Shown here piece after piece: positions 51,488 to 62,757 of a DNA stretch of 64,000 nucleotides. The number at the start of each line of letters is the position of its first letter. Position 1 is the first letter of the stretch. The position numbers were made by a program, and so were the translations under genes. This DNA comes from Stagonosporopsis chrysanthemi (lineage: Eukaryota > Ascomycota > Dothideomycetes > Pleosporales > Didymellaceae). The stretch lies in the NCBI GenBank assembly GCA_022560025.1, contig JAFISE010000067.1, positions 96,475 through 160,474 on the forward strand, given 5' to 3'. Below the pieces are notes generated by a model. The model saw only the letters and a list, made by a program, of their open reading frames with translations. It was not told where the DNA came from and searched no databases.

Positions 51488-53399
51488 TTACAAAAGACCA
51501 ACGGTCCTCTGCTTCATCTTCCTGACGTCGACGTTCTGCCACAGAGCAATGCTGACGAGCATTGTGGCGTAGACGCAAGTACCGCCAATGAGCATGTAGC
51601 GCTGAGTCTGTGCGTAAGAAAGGTTGATACCCTCGCGCTCAGGGGAGCCCCAAGCGTAGCCAGACTGGACATCAATATCACCGTAGATAGTGGTGATGTT
51701 GTCCGCAGCGCTGGTACCGGCAAGGTTGACGGCGAGGCGCTGGGGGAAGACACCGGTCCAGATGGCACCGGCAATGGTGGAGCCAATGGCACCGCCGATG
51801 GAGATGATCATGGACTCAACGGCGAGCAGAGCGGGGAAGTCTTGCTGTTTGGAGACAGCCATAAGGGTTGTCTGCTCGGCGACAACGAGGACACCACCAC
51901 CGAAGGCGATGAAGATCTGGCACATGACGATGTAGCCGATGTTGACATCGGGCTGGCGGAACTTGATCATGAGACCGCAGCCAAGGATGGTGATGGGGGC
52001 GCCGAAAAAGAGGGCGTACATCTTGACCTTTCCGTAGTACCTCAGCGCGATACCGAAGATAATGGCCATAGTGCAAGAGCCCATGGTATAGGTGTTGGTA
52101 ATGTAGGTGGCGTAAAGGACGGGCTGGTTGAACAGGACAATCAGCAGGGAGTAAAAGTATGAGTCCCAGATGTACCACGCGATGTAGATGGATGCAGCCA
52201 TGGTGTAGGTGAAGATGACAGTGCGGTTCTTCAGCAGGTGCCACGGGATGAAACAGACAGGCGCCAGGTACTTCTCCCACATAGCGAAGCAGCCAACGAG
52301 CAAAGCACCGAAGATGATGAAGCAGATAATCATGGGAGACTTCCACTGGTCCTTCTGGTAGGTGTAGAGGTTGAAGCTGAGCAGGAACAGCGCAAGACCC
52401 GTCGCAAGGATGAGGATACCGACAACGTCGAACTCCTTGAGGTAGTACATAACAGTCTGTCCAAAGGTGCCACGGCTGGGGTTAGGTGTGATGAGACCCT
52501 GCTTCCTCGCCTTGTTCTCGTTGATGAAGAACATGGTGATCAAGGGAGCGCACACGAAAGGAGCGATGATGGCAAATATACCAAAGCCCCACTTGAAGCC
52601 GATGCCACCAGGAGCGCGGATACGGTCGACAGCAAATCCATAGATCCAAGTGGTGATGAGCCAAGCCGAGGAGGCGTACCCAATGAAGAGACCTCGGTTC
52701 CTCAGCTTCGAGGTATCGGCAATGAAGACGGTCATTGAGAAGTCGATGCTGTTGTAGCCCATGTAGTAGAACGTGTAGGCGGCGCAGTAGGTCTGGACAT
52801 TCTCACAGCCAGCCATCATGATAAGACCCATGACGTAGCAGATGACACCGATGACCAGAGCCCATGGCCTTCCCCAGATGTTCATGATCTTTGCGTACGG
52901 CAATTTCCACAGACCAGCAACGAGACCCGAAATGACACCAGTCAAGGCAGTAAGCGAGTGTTGCGCGAAGGAACTGGTGACATAGGGCGTAAGGGTGCCA
53001 ACACAACCGGAGAAGAAGGACATCATGAATTGAATGAGCCACATACTACTACCTGTTAGCCTCTGAATACATCGAGGGGTTTTTGAGATGGACGTACAAG
53101 ATGTAGGCCATAATCAGATCCTGCTTGGACCAAATGAAAGTAACGGCCTGCATAGCCTGAACACCCTGCTCGGCATTTACGTCGACCCTGTTCAACTCCT
53201 CATCGGAAGACGCGTCCGACATGGAGGTAGGACTCCTGGGAGCGCCGATCTTCTCATCATTACGGCGGGAGATATCCATGCTGGCATGACCGTCGACGGC
53301 AGCAGGAACATCGGCAATGTCCTTCTCGTTGGCGTGCTGGTTAGGCACAGCACCGTTCACCAGAGCACTCGTGGTCAAACCCTTGAAAGAGAAACCCAT
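51488..53399 (-). CDS. Siderophore-iron transporter, MFS SIT family (about 619 aa)
   Basis: Two exons: 53399-53098 and 53045-51488 (donor GTACGT; acceptor at one of two consecutive TAGs, both in frame). The N-terminus is cytosolic and hydrophilic. At residues ~75-100 the SIT-family entry sequence appears, ending GVQAMQAVTFIWSKQDLIMA and leading directly into MWLIQFMMSFFSG. About fourteen membrane spans follow. Characteristic segments include TPYVTSSFAQHSLTALTGV, MGYNSIDFSMTVFIADTSKL, RNRGLFIGYASSAWLITTW, YFYSLLIVLFNQPVLYATY and the C-terminal loop VNLAGTSAADNITTIYGDID before the last span. Family knowledge: proton-driven uptake of ferric siderophores such as triacetylfusarinine C, ferrichrome or enterobactin-type chelates; the individual substrate is not predictable. 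Two SreA-type GATA sites ~440-475 bases upstream fit repression by iron. Confidence 0.92.
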
Positions 53400-53763
53400 C
53401 TCGACGCTGAATGTGCTGTCCGGCACAAGGATGTCAAGCTCGATGTGATGGGGGAAGAGATTGATAAGATCAAAAGGGCGATGACCTGCGTTCTTAAAGT
53501 ACGCTGGGAGAAGATCTGCGGTCACGGCGGCAGCTCCACCAGCAGCGGTCGGTCGGCTCGCATTGCAATAGTGGGTATTGTCTTTGGCACCGCGTGTTCT
53601 AGTGTGTGAGGCCGCGTGTGAACCAACGACACCACCTTGCAATGTTGCATGGTGTCGCTCCCCCGAACCCAGCAAGCGGCGGCTAAGCGATGCTTTCTTC
53701 CCGCTTGCAGCAAAATCCCCGGTAATAAGCTCACCGAAGCTCGGCCCAGATCCCAAGAAAAAT

Positions 53764-53776
53764 CTTATCTCGATAA
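53764..53776. promoter_or_regulatory. Inverted pair of GATA motifs
   Basis: TTATCTCGATAA: AGATAA on the minus strand and CGATAA on the plus strand, abutting each other, about 370 bases before the transporter ATG. Confidence 0.45.
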
Positions 53777-53835
53777 TCAGCCGGCATCAGCGGCGTTAGC
53801 CAACCAATCACAACTGCCGCTGGCGTGATCGCGAG

Positions 53836-53875
53836 TTATCAGATGCAGACTTTTCGATCTAATCTATTATCTGAT
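53836..53875 (-). promoter_or_regulatory. Two exact SreA-type iron-response sites (ATCWGATAA)
   Basis: Read in the direction of the siderophore transporter gene, ATCAGATAA (53875-53867) and ATCTGATAA (53844-53836) are both perfect matches to the ATCWGATAA consensus reported for the iron-responsive GATA repressor SreA of Aspergillus. They start 31 bases apart, about three DNA turns. Binding is inferred. Confidence 0.7.
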
Positions 53876-55476
53876 GGAAACCTCGGGTCGCCACGAGGAC
53901 TCTTGTCACCCATTTGTCAAGAGTGCGTTTCGTGCTGTGTTGGCAGACGACTTTATTTTGCGTCTCGTGACAGAGAATTCGAATCAGCTTTTTTTCCCAG
54001 GCCTGAGGAGGTCGTGACAGAAGGATTGTCTTGGTATTGCTGAAAAAATTGCTTGATCCCCACGTCCCGCCGCCACATTTCTGGGCGCTGAGCAGAGAGA
54101 TGAAGGAACCGAATTGGCTGTTTTGTCGGCTCCCTGCATACAAACGTCCAATACGAAGCCTGGTGGCTCCGAGTTTTCAGGGCCTCACGCACCATGGACA
54201 AATATGGCTCGACTTTCGACGGGTTCCTGGCTCACGTGTTGAAGCTGGAATCCATGTCCCCACAAATGCCGCACGCCTAACGCGACTAGAGGCCAAACAC
54301 GCTTTCACAGAGATGTTTATGCTCTGGCCTAGAAGCGCCTCGGAGACTCGAGGTAGCTTTGCAATCCTTATTCCGTTAGATATCGGAGTGGGCGCTGCAC
54401 ATAAGAAGGAACCTCGTGCCTATCCCTCAGAAACCCATGAGAACGGTCACACGCTTGGCTGCTGACGTGGAAAAGCTTGGACGTGCGAGTGCTTCCAGTA
54501 TGTTCAGCGGTTTGGGAATAGTTTGGTTGTCACAATTGTCCCTGCGAGCTTTCGCATCGCTATTACTCTCCTTGATGTTGTTCCACAAGATCGTAGACAT
54601 CGTCTCTGGAAATCCTCACAACGTGCTCGGCTCAGCTTCGGTCGACATGATCTGTTCATACCAAGCTTTGCGGCGTCCCGCGGCACGCACGCAGGACTTT
54701 GCTCGCGTCTAAGCGGCAAGGGAAGACACGAGAGGTCGCCTAGGCATGTTGCCAAAGGCTTGAAACCCTGCAGCTGCGAACAGGTGGCGACGGCGATCGT
54801 GTGGTGGAGTTGTGGAGTCTGCAGAAGCGAATCCTATGGGTGTTGCTGGTGTCCGTGACAGATGCTCGTGGTTGCATCCGCTGCTCCCGACAGCTGGAAA
54901 GCGCTGATCTGCCTCTTCATGAGGAGCCCATCCTCGCATACATAATAATTGAGGACTGAGTGGCATTTGGCCGGCGTCCCGCCATCGTGTTGACCTGCAA
55001 GCTGTCTCGCTCGTCATAGACCTCAAAGGTGGGACTGAAAAGACGTAGGACCCTGTTAGCACAAAGGTTCACATCTCCGAGCGCGCTCAGCTTCGCATTG
55101 ATGTTAAGGACCTTTAGAGCGGTGTTTCATTCCTGCGTACTTCTAAACACTGAGAGACCGCAAAATCTCCTTTGGAAAGCCTCGAATACTCGGTTATACG
55201 ATCGGCGGTACATAAAATCATCAGCGGGGACTACGGTGGAGACAAAGCTGGTCGCAGCGCAGCATTGTTATGTTGGCGCAACATCTCCTTCTTGCTGATG
55301 AACATGTGGTTCAGGAGGAAATGTAGGAGTTGGTAGCCATGGTTCAGCTGCGCTGCTTGGTAAGCAGCTATCTGCCCCACCTGATTACCGAACTGGGACG
55401 ACAAGACGTCTTGGACCTGCAACTCCGACTCACAGCCTGTACAACCTCTGCAGGTATAACGGGATATTGTACCAAC

Positions 55477-56998
55477 ATGACAGAGCTTCTTGATCTTTGC
55501 TATGATGTGTTGATTCGTATCCTCGAAGAGATCGATCCGCCTGACCTTGCCTCATGTGCACAGACCTCCGTGGGGTTCAATGAATTCATCAAGAAGAACA
55601 GCAGATTGTACAGGGCGCACTATTTGAAGACCTTTGTATGATCAGCAAGCTTTTATTCTCAAGTTCTGGCTCTGATGAGTGCATAGGATGACCCTCGCCA
55701 GCGACCCGCTGATCCGGAGCCGGACTGGGTCCTGGAGCTTCAAAGAGCCATTCGTTGCCGGAAGATACTCGAGTCCGCGAACAATGAACTCAAAGTATGA
55801 TCTGTAAACTGATCATCCAGACGCATCACTAACGCTAGACAGCGAGATGAGTTCAAGTTTGTGACAAACACAACGTTATCGCTAATCGCCACATCCTCCA
55901 CTGACAAGCTTGGCGTATCCTCCAACCAGCAGGTGCTTTCAGAGCTCTTCGACACCATCACACAGAATCGAGATGCGTTCATGTGTCGCTCATCGCTGTA
56001 CGCACGTGCAGGATCGACCAATCAGAAACCTGCAGATGATGAGGAGAGTCGCCAATTGAGCGCAAAGTTGCAATGCTTGTTTGGCATCACGTCGACGACA
56101 GGAGGGCGGAGATCGTTGTCAACACACCCCTATGCAAGGGCAAATGTGTACGATCTGCGAAACTACACCGACAATACGCAATGGGGTCCGTTCCGCGACG
56201 ATGGGAGCATGAGAGTCGACTGGGAAATGCTCGAGAGCATTATGATCGTCCTAGGCTACAGCTCGGGATTATGCTGTCGCCGGTTCCTTGCCAGGTTTAG
56301 ACCACCGTGGACTAACCCTTTCGAAGGCGTTGTCCCAGACCGAGCTAATATCCCGCCACAGTACCCAGCGTCCCTCCCCATGGAGATGGATATCCCTCTG
56401 AACCTCAGAGATCCCTACAATGTCTCTGGTGTCTGGTCTCGCATTGTGTGCTTTCTCGACTATAACGACCTCTATCTCTTCAATTTCAGCGAAGACGCTG
56501 TACGTTGGCCGTCCGACGAGCCGCGGGAGCCAACCACTATGGAGGAAGCAATCCGTCACATCATGATGGACATCAAGGTCATCGAGATCAAGCCCGCTAG
56601 CAAACTCGATAATGCAGCGTTACCAGTGGTCCACTTCAGCGGCAGATCGCGATCCGTCGAGGCATCCTGGGACCCGAATGCAAACTCCGGAATTCGTGGC
56701 TGTGTCAGCCTTACCAAGGAAGGCGAAGTGCGGTGGCAGACCATCTCGGTGTTTCACGGGTAAGTCTACAAAATCCAGGTCTTTTCGGCGGGACTGAGTA
56801 TTACTAACTTGTGACAGCGGAGAGGAGCGATGGCGCAGTGATGGCATTCAGGTCGGTGGGCTGCGATCGCAGCGTGGTGTGATTGGAACTTGGTTCGATA
56901 AGGACTTGGATCCCCATGGACCGGCTGGACCTACTGCCTTTTGGAAGATCTCGGATCTGAACCTGGCCAGCGACGATGACGAGGATGATGTTTTCTGA
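55477..56998 (+). CDS. F-box domain protein, second type (454 aa)
   Basis: Four exons: 55477-55635, 55687-55794, 55843-56759 and 56818-56998 (donors GTATGA, GTATGA, GTAAGT; branch CTAAC before the last two acceptors; phases 0, 0, 2). Exon 1 encodes an F-box: LLDLCYDVLIRILEEIDPPD, then LASCAQTSVGFNEFIKKNSR. Exon 2 adds a short charged linker. Exon 3 holds an alpha/beta region with WDPNANSGIRGCVSLTKEGE; exon 4 continues with RWRSDGIQVGGLRSQRGVIG and GTWFDKDLDPHGPAGPTAFW. The stretch GCVSLTKEGEVRWQTIS...GEERW...GVIGTWF is a pattern I associate with fungal F-box proteins. The tail is acidic (SDDDEDDVF). Expected to serve as an SCF ubiquitin-ligase adaptor. The start at 55477 is chosen because the F-box begins there. 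Confidence 0.85.
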
Positions 56999-57883
56999 CT
57001 AAATGACAGTCTCCTAGGCGCGTAGTAGGACTGTGGGTTTGAGGCGTTGGGTTCACAATGGGGTGCAGACGCTCGGCGGATTTGCTGCGTACAATCAACA
57101 TGACACGATTAATGTGTGAATGAGATCAACGCATATATGAGATCAATGTGTTCAAACACGTGATTTTGATGCTCTTCCAGCGAAATAGAAACACACAACT
57201 CTGCGTCCAGCCCTCACGCGTCCTAACCACGCTAACCGCCCAGCAACGCCTCCCCACAACAATCACCACCCCCCATAACAACACTCGTCACTCCCATCTC
57301 AGCTCAGCTCATGCACGCAACAAACCTGCTCTGGCCCGCCTCCCGCCGACACACCATCCTGCAGGCACAGGCACATCCGCGGCGTGCCTGACGTGTCTCA
57401 GCACCAGCCTCTCCTCCTGCACCAATCAGCGCTCGTCCCAGCCCCGTGCTCCCAACCACCCCCGCACGCGCCCGCCAGCCATGTTTGGGTGTACAAAAGT
57501 TGGAGCGGTGCCTGGGCGGATGGAGGATGTTTTGAACTGAACTGCTGTTGTACTACCTACATCCACGTTATCGATCGAGACTTGTTCATTCATAAGAAAC
57601 ATATCGCGTTGTTTGTTACGATTGAGCCTTGTCGACGAAAACACCTTGCCCGGCTAAGCAGACAACACAACACGACTACATCTCACGAGTTGGCTTGAAC
57701 CGAAGACGCACACACTTCAGCGTCTGGTCCAGGGACAGAAAAAAAGCCTTTTATGTACGTCGACTCCTCCACCTACCCACTCACTCCATCCCCCTCCCAT
57801 CTAACACCCGCCAGAATCCCCATCACACCTCCATACAACACCACACCTCCTCCTCGTCAGCCACCTCCACAAAGACGCCCAAG
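56999..57883. other. Intergenic stretch
   Basis: 3' flank of the F-box gene, then a CA/CT-rich stretch (57700-57880) that looks like a fungal promoter and leader. No gene with domain support. Confidence 0.45.
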
Positions 57884-58033
57884 ATGAAGCGCAACGTCGT
57901 CATCTTCCTGATCATCCTGATCCTCTTCATCCTCATCGCGCTGATCGCCTACCTGATCTACTATCTGCAGACGAGGATGGCGGTTGGCGGGACAGCAACG
58001 AGCAGCGGGAGCGACATGACGAGCGTCGCGTAG
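57884..58033 (+). CDS. Small single-span membrane protein (49 aa)
   Basis: The ATG at 57884 has good context (CCCAAGATG) after a long CT/CA-rich leader. The peptide is two basic residues, then a very hydrophobic helix of ~25 residues (VVIFLIILILFILIALIAYL) followed by YYLQTR and a Gly/Ser/Thr-rich hydrophilic end. The composition is far from random. It could be a tail- or signal-anchored micropeptide of the ER or plasma membrane. No family recognised; the frame is open upstream to 57629, but that part lacks protein character. Confidence 0.5.
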   Translation: MKRNVVIFLIILILFILIALIAYLIYYLQTRMAVGGTATSSGSDMTSVA

Positions 58034-59000
58034 ACGGTTGCATACCGCACCCTCACACTGCTACGACGGGATGTGCATGCGACGCGCACGACGATGCGTA
58101 CGTGCGAGGTTTCCGGTCTCGCTTTCCTTGCGGCTTGCGGGTTGCATACACTTCACCACAGCACACCACGAAGCCACAGCGCGGCCTACTTTTACGACAC
58201 GTTTATGACTGATAAGACGGATGGTATATATGGATACGACGCGGCGGGATTGGCATTGCATGGGCTGGCGTTCTGGGTTTGGGATTTCTATTTTATTGTT
58301 ACGAAGGGATGGTGGGAGACATTGCTAATGATGGCACGATGGATGGATGGATGGATTGGCGTTTCGATACCCGTATTGCTGCCTAGCTGGTGGTAGATTC
58401 TTTTTCGTTGTTATTATTTTAGCTTGGGCAGAATAGAGAGAATGGAGATGATATTGGATTCTCCGAGCTGTGCTGTTCGGACTTGGAAAGTTCTATGTTG
58501 CTGTCCGCGATCGTCTTCATCGTGAGTTGTGTGGGGCTTTGCTTGCTAGCTGGTGCTAAGGGTGAATGCACAGACCCATCATGGAGCGTGGATGGGGTTA
58601 CAGTGTACCCAAGTGTAGAGATGGAAGAGTCAAGGTGGATTGTGAAATGGGTTTATATACTACACAATTGTCGTCTGCCAAGACGTTATCCAAACGCCAT
58701 GCCAAAGATAATGTGCTCCTTGCCGTTGGGCGCCGTTATCTGCTGGCATGCCAGCCTGCGAATGAAGATTGCATAAAGGGAACAGCTAGACCAAAACTAT
58801 CTCCAGGTTCGCCGTGGTTGTCCAGAGGCACGACGGAAGTCATTGTCTTCGCCCTCGCAGGTGCTTCATGCTGGTCGTGCCTGGAGATGCGCACCCAGCA
58901 GGCGTCGCAGCAACACAATACAAGCAACTGAAGGGGAGGGGGACGCGACAAGTGGTGGGTGAGACTGTCAAACGCCCTGTTCAGAGGGCTTTTTCTCGCG
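58034..59000. other. Intergenic stretch
   Basis: 3' flank of the small membrane protein gene and of HP1. A 107-codon frame at 58073-58396 has an odd Trp-rich end and no domain; I do not support it as a gene. Confidence 0.4.
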
Positions 59001-59713
59001 CTAGAATTCCTCGTCCATGGCGTCGCCGTTGGTCTGGCTCGGGGTAAAGACAAGGTGGCTCTCGTAGTATAACAGCATCTGGGCGAGTCGATTAGCTAAA
59101 CGGACCGACTGTCGCGTCTGGAGACCAACCTTCTGCGGGCATTTTGTGTAGATGTGCTTCAATGGGTGCTGCGTCTTCTTCTGGTTGTTCCAGACAATGT
59201 ATGCGTATTTAGCCTCCTTACCCGTCTTGGGGTCTATGTTCTGCTCGACGGTATCAATGTGGGAGACAGCGTGCTCCCACGAGCCCGGAGGTGGACTCCA
59301 TGCCTTCTCGGCAGGTTCTTCTTGTGTCTTCTTTGCCTTTTTCGAGGCAGCGGCGGGTGTGCTTGACTCGCTCTTGTTGGCCATGGAGGCGCGCCCCTTG
59401 CGCTTGGTCCCCTTGTCGGGCTTTTCTGGCCGCCCGCCAATGTCGTCAAAGTACTCAGACAGCACGTCGGCGGCCGTCTCCCTGCTCTGGTCAGCGCAGT
59501 CGAAAGCTGGTCAGAGGCTGCGTGACGCACATGTTCGTCTCCGGCTCCCAGGTGCGGTCCTTGGGATTGTCGTAGCCCTGCCATTTCACATCAAACTCGA
59601 GGACGCCCTTGTTGAAGCGGTGGCCCAGAATCTTCTCGACGACAAATCTGCGGCACGATCAGCGCATGCGACAGGCGGTGTGGGCGCGCGTACTCGTCTT
59701 CGCCAACGTCTTC

Positions 59714-59749
<36 letters not shown>

Positions 59750-59909
59750 TACAGGCTCTACAGGCTTGGCCGCCTTCTTCGACTGCTTCTTGGAGGCATT
59801 GGTCGCGGGGACTTCGTTGTCGGACGATTCGACATCGCTCAGAGCAGCTGTCGCACGCGTCAGGACGGGCGTCACAGGCGCAATGGGGACGGGAGGACTC
59901 ACGCGGCAT
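59001..59909 (-). CDS. Heterochromatin protein 1 (HP1) homologue with chromo and chromo-shadow domains (252 aa)
   Basis: Four exons: 59909-59903 (only 7 nt), 59847-59694, 59647-59531 and 59481-59001, with introns of 55, 46 and 49 nt. Joining gives MPPALSDVESSDNEV, a Lys-rich patch and an Asp/Glu run (residues 36-50). A chromodomain follows (residues ~54-93): EFVVEKILGHRFNKGVLEF and DVKWQGYDNPKDRTWEPETN. The methyl-lysine cage would be Phe55, Trp76 and Tyr79. After a basic hinge (DKGTKRKGRASMANK, AASKKAKK) comes a chromo-shadow domain (SWEHAVSHIDTVEQN, KYAYIVWNNQKKTQHPLKHI, LLYYESHLVF). Known role: binding of histone H3 trimethylated at Lys9, dimerisation through the shadow domain, heterochromatin silencing and, in fungi with RIP, DNA methylation. 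It is read head-to-head with CCT5, 316 bases between start codons. Confidence 0.92.
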
Positions 59910-60225
59910 GGCGGCAGCTGGCGCAGCCGGGCGGGCGCGAGATGCAGTGTAGGAACGGGCGGGTGGTGCGGTGCACGGCGGGCGGCGCGTTGGCTCAGTG
60001 GACGCTGCGGCGACGCTCGACGCGCGCTGCAGCTAAGCTCGACTTGCCCGCCACGCTAACCCCGGCCTTGGCAGGGAAAGTTTTGGAAGCTGCTGTTGAT
60101 ACACGCGGACCCCACCACCCCTCACTCCCACCGCCGCCGCGCACAGTACGACCCTGCCCCAGCACAGAATTGCAGCGCGCGTCCTCTTGTTGTTTGTTGT
60201 TTGCTCAGTTACATAATCAGCCACA
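59910..60225. promoter_or_regulatory. Shared promoter region of HP1 and CCT5
   Basis: 316 bases between two divergent start codons of housekeeping-type genes. GC-rich on the HP1 side, CT-rich (CACCACCCCTCACTCCCACC) toward CCT5. No TATA box is evident on either side. Confidence 0.5.
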
Positions 60226-62757
60226 ATGGCGATGAGTGAGTGCCGTCCCTCCACCAGCAGCGCGGGCAGGAGCCTTGAGAAACAGCCAACGTCCCCGTGA
60301 AATGAACACCTGCTAACCTCTGCCGGGGCCAGACATCGACATGTCGCAAGGTACGCTCCCAAACCGCCGCCGAGGCAGATCGACCGACGGATCGAACAGC
60401 CCCGCCAGACCGCGAGAGGCAGCAGCTGACGAGACGAAACAGCCCAGGTGATGAAGGACGAGTCGGGCCGGCCGTTCATCATTGTCCGAGAGTATGTGCA
60501 GGAGACGGAGTAGGTGGCAGGAACAGGCGCTGACTCCCCGCAGCCAGGGCAAGAAGAAGAGGCAGCATGGCAACGAGGCGGTCAAGTCGCACATTCTGGC
60601 CGCCCAGACAGTCGCGAACCTCGTCAAGACCTCGCTCGTATGCCGAATCTGGGACACACACGTAAGGAACGGATGACTGACAGCAGCAGGGCCCCCGTGG
60701 ACTCGACAAGATCCTCATCTCCCCCGACGGCGACATCACAGTAACAAACGACGGCGCCACCATCCTCTCGCAGATGGAAATCTCCAACCACGTCGCAAAG
60801 CTGCTCGTCGAGCTCTCCAAGTCGCAGGACGACGAGATTGGCGATGGCACAACCGGTGTTGTCGTCTTGGCCGGTGCGCTGCTCGGCCAGGCCGCAGACC
60901 TCATCGACAAGGGCATCCACCCCATCAGGATAGCAGACGGCTACGACCAGGCCTGCGAGGTGGCAGTCGCCCGCCTCGACGAGATCAGCGACGAGATCCA
61001 CTTCACCAAGGACAACACCGAGGAGCTCTTCAGGGTTGCAAAGACAAGTCTGGGCTCCAAGATTGTCTCCAAGGCACACGACCAGTTCGCCAACATCGCG
61101 GTCGACGCTGTTCTCTCCGTCGCCGATTTCGAGCGCAAGGACGTCGACTTCGAGCTGATCAAGGTCGACGGCAAGGTCGGCGGATCGTTGGAGGACACAC
61201 TGCTTGTCAAGGGCGTGATAATAGACAAGGACTTCTCGCATCCCCAGATGCCCTCCGAGGTCAAGGACGCCAAACTCGCCATCCTCACATGCGCATTTGA
61301 GCCGCCGAAGCCCAAGACCAAGCACAAGCTCGACATCACCTCAGTCGAGGAGTTCAAGAAGCTGCAGACCTACGAGTCCGACAAGTTCACCGAGATGATC
61401 GACCAGATCAAGAACACAGGCGCCAACGTCGTCATCTGCCAGTGGGGTTTCGACGACGAGGCCAACCACCTTCTGCTCACAAACAAGTTGCCCGCCGTGC
61501 GATGGGTGGGAGGACCTGAGATCGAGCTGATCGCCATTGCAACCAACGGACGTATTGTACCACGATTCGAGGACCTCAGCGCCGAGAAGCTCGGAAAGGC
61601 CGGCATTGTCAAGGAACTCACATTCGGAACAACAAGAGACAAGATGCTGGTCATTGAGGAGTGCGCCAACACCCGAGCCGTCACAGTCTTCGTCCGCGGC
61701 TCCAACAAGATGATCATCGACGAGGCCAAGCGATCGCTGCACGATGCTCTTTGCGTCGTCCGCAACCTGGTACGCGACAGCCGTATTGTCTACGGTGGCG
61801 GTGCGGCTGAGATTGCCTGCTCGCTGGCAGTCGAGGATGCGGCAGTCAAGAGCCCCGGCCTCGAGCAGTACGCCATGCGCGCCTTTGCCGATGCCCTCGA
61901 CCAGGTTCCCATGGCTCTTGCCGAGAACTCCGGTCTCAGCCCTATTGAGACACTCGCCAACATCAAGTCGCGCCAGGCCAAGGAGAAAAACACAAGGTTA
62001 GGCGTCGACTGCATGCAGACAGGAAGCAATGGTAAGCACAATCTCCTCGGACGTAATTTTCGGGCGCATACTCTCCTCAACCCCCACCAGCTGCTATCGT
62101 GCGTGCTGGACAGTACCTTCCTCTTTCTACACCGCTATCGGCATGCAGTCCAGAGTATATTGGCAGCTGCACGGTGCTGCGTTGCACCTGTGGTAAAACA
62201 CGCCAACGACCTCTGCGGGGCATAGCTTGAGCCCCCACGTCATGTCAGCTGTGCAGCACATGACTCCGAGATGCGACACCAATGGTGTACATGGCGTGCA
62301 TCCAGCCCGTGAATTCAGACCATGTGAACAGTTGTGCTAATTCCTTGACCATAGACATGAAGGAGCACTTCGTTATCGACCCCTTGATCTCAAAGAGGCA
62401 ACAGCTGCTTCTCGCTACACAGTTGTGCAGGATGGTACTCAAGGTAAGCATATCCCAATCTTACGTCCGTTACACATTTCGATACATGTTACATTTCATC
62501 GCTCTCGTTGGTTCTACTCGACCAGCTCGCATATACTCCCCCCTTACTTGACTCGAGCGGGAGGAAGGGAAGCGATGTCCGGATGTCACGTTACACGCGG
62601 CCAGCACGACGAACGCGCTTTACGTGGTCAACATGTCCCATGCTCAGCACGACACTGCGTTCCTGGCGATCCTCGTACTTTCGCGCTTTTCTCCGCTAAC
62701 TCTCCCGTTCAGATCAACAACGTGATCATTGCCGGCGGCGACGACCAGGACTACTAG
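60226..62757 (+). CDS. CCT5: T-complex protein 1 subunit epsilon, cytosolic chaperonin CCT/TRiC (548 aa)
   Basis: Seven exons: 60226-60235, 60333-60350, 60443-60491, 60544-60637, 60690-62031, 62355-62443 and 62713-62757, in phase throughout. The tiny first exons give [20 protein letters not shown], the expected subunit start. Diagnostic group II chaperonin segments follow: [32 protein letters not shown], the ATP-phosphate motif [52 protein letters not shown] and the C-terminal [31 protein letters not shown] near the N-terminus and the [11 protein letters not shown] region fit the epsilon subunit. Role: one of eight ring subunits folding actin, tubulin and WD-repeat proteins with ATP in the cytosol. 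The last two introns (323 and 269 nt) are five times longer than others here. Confidence 0.95.

Larger units (their letters stand above)
53400..55476. other. Long upstream region of the siderophore transporter, then gene-poor DNA
   Basis: The left part contains the GATA sites. Frames on both strands (up to 144 codons) lack domains. No tRNA fold could be made for the TTCGAATC at 53978-53985. The right part is the promoter of the F-box gene starting at 55477. Confidence 0.45.

Noticed and set aside
51434..52162. 242-codon plus-strand frame rich in Asp/Gly/Glu
   Set aside because: It is the mirror of the siderophore transporter coding strand; the low-complexity composition is a codon artefact.
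53978..53985. TTCGAATC followed by a T run, resembling a tRNA T-loop and terminator
   Set aside because: The flanking bases cannot form a 5-bp T stem and no D arm or anticodon arm fits upstream.
58073..58396. 107-codon frame with Trp-rich C-terminus
   Set aside because: Lies in the probable 3' flank of the small membrane protein gene; the end is a GATG repeat-like stretch and there is no domain.
59609..60235. 208-codon plus-strand frame with long Leu/Val run
   Set aside because: Antisense of the Asp/Glu repeat of HP1; the Leu/Val run is the complement of GAG/GAC codons.
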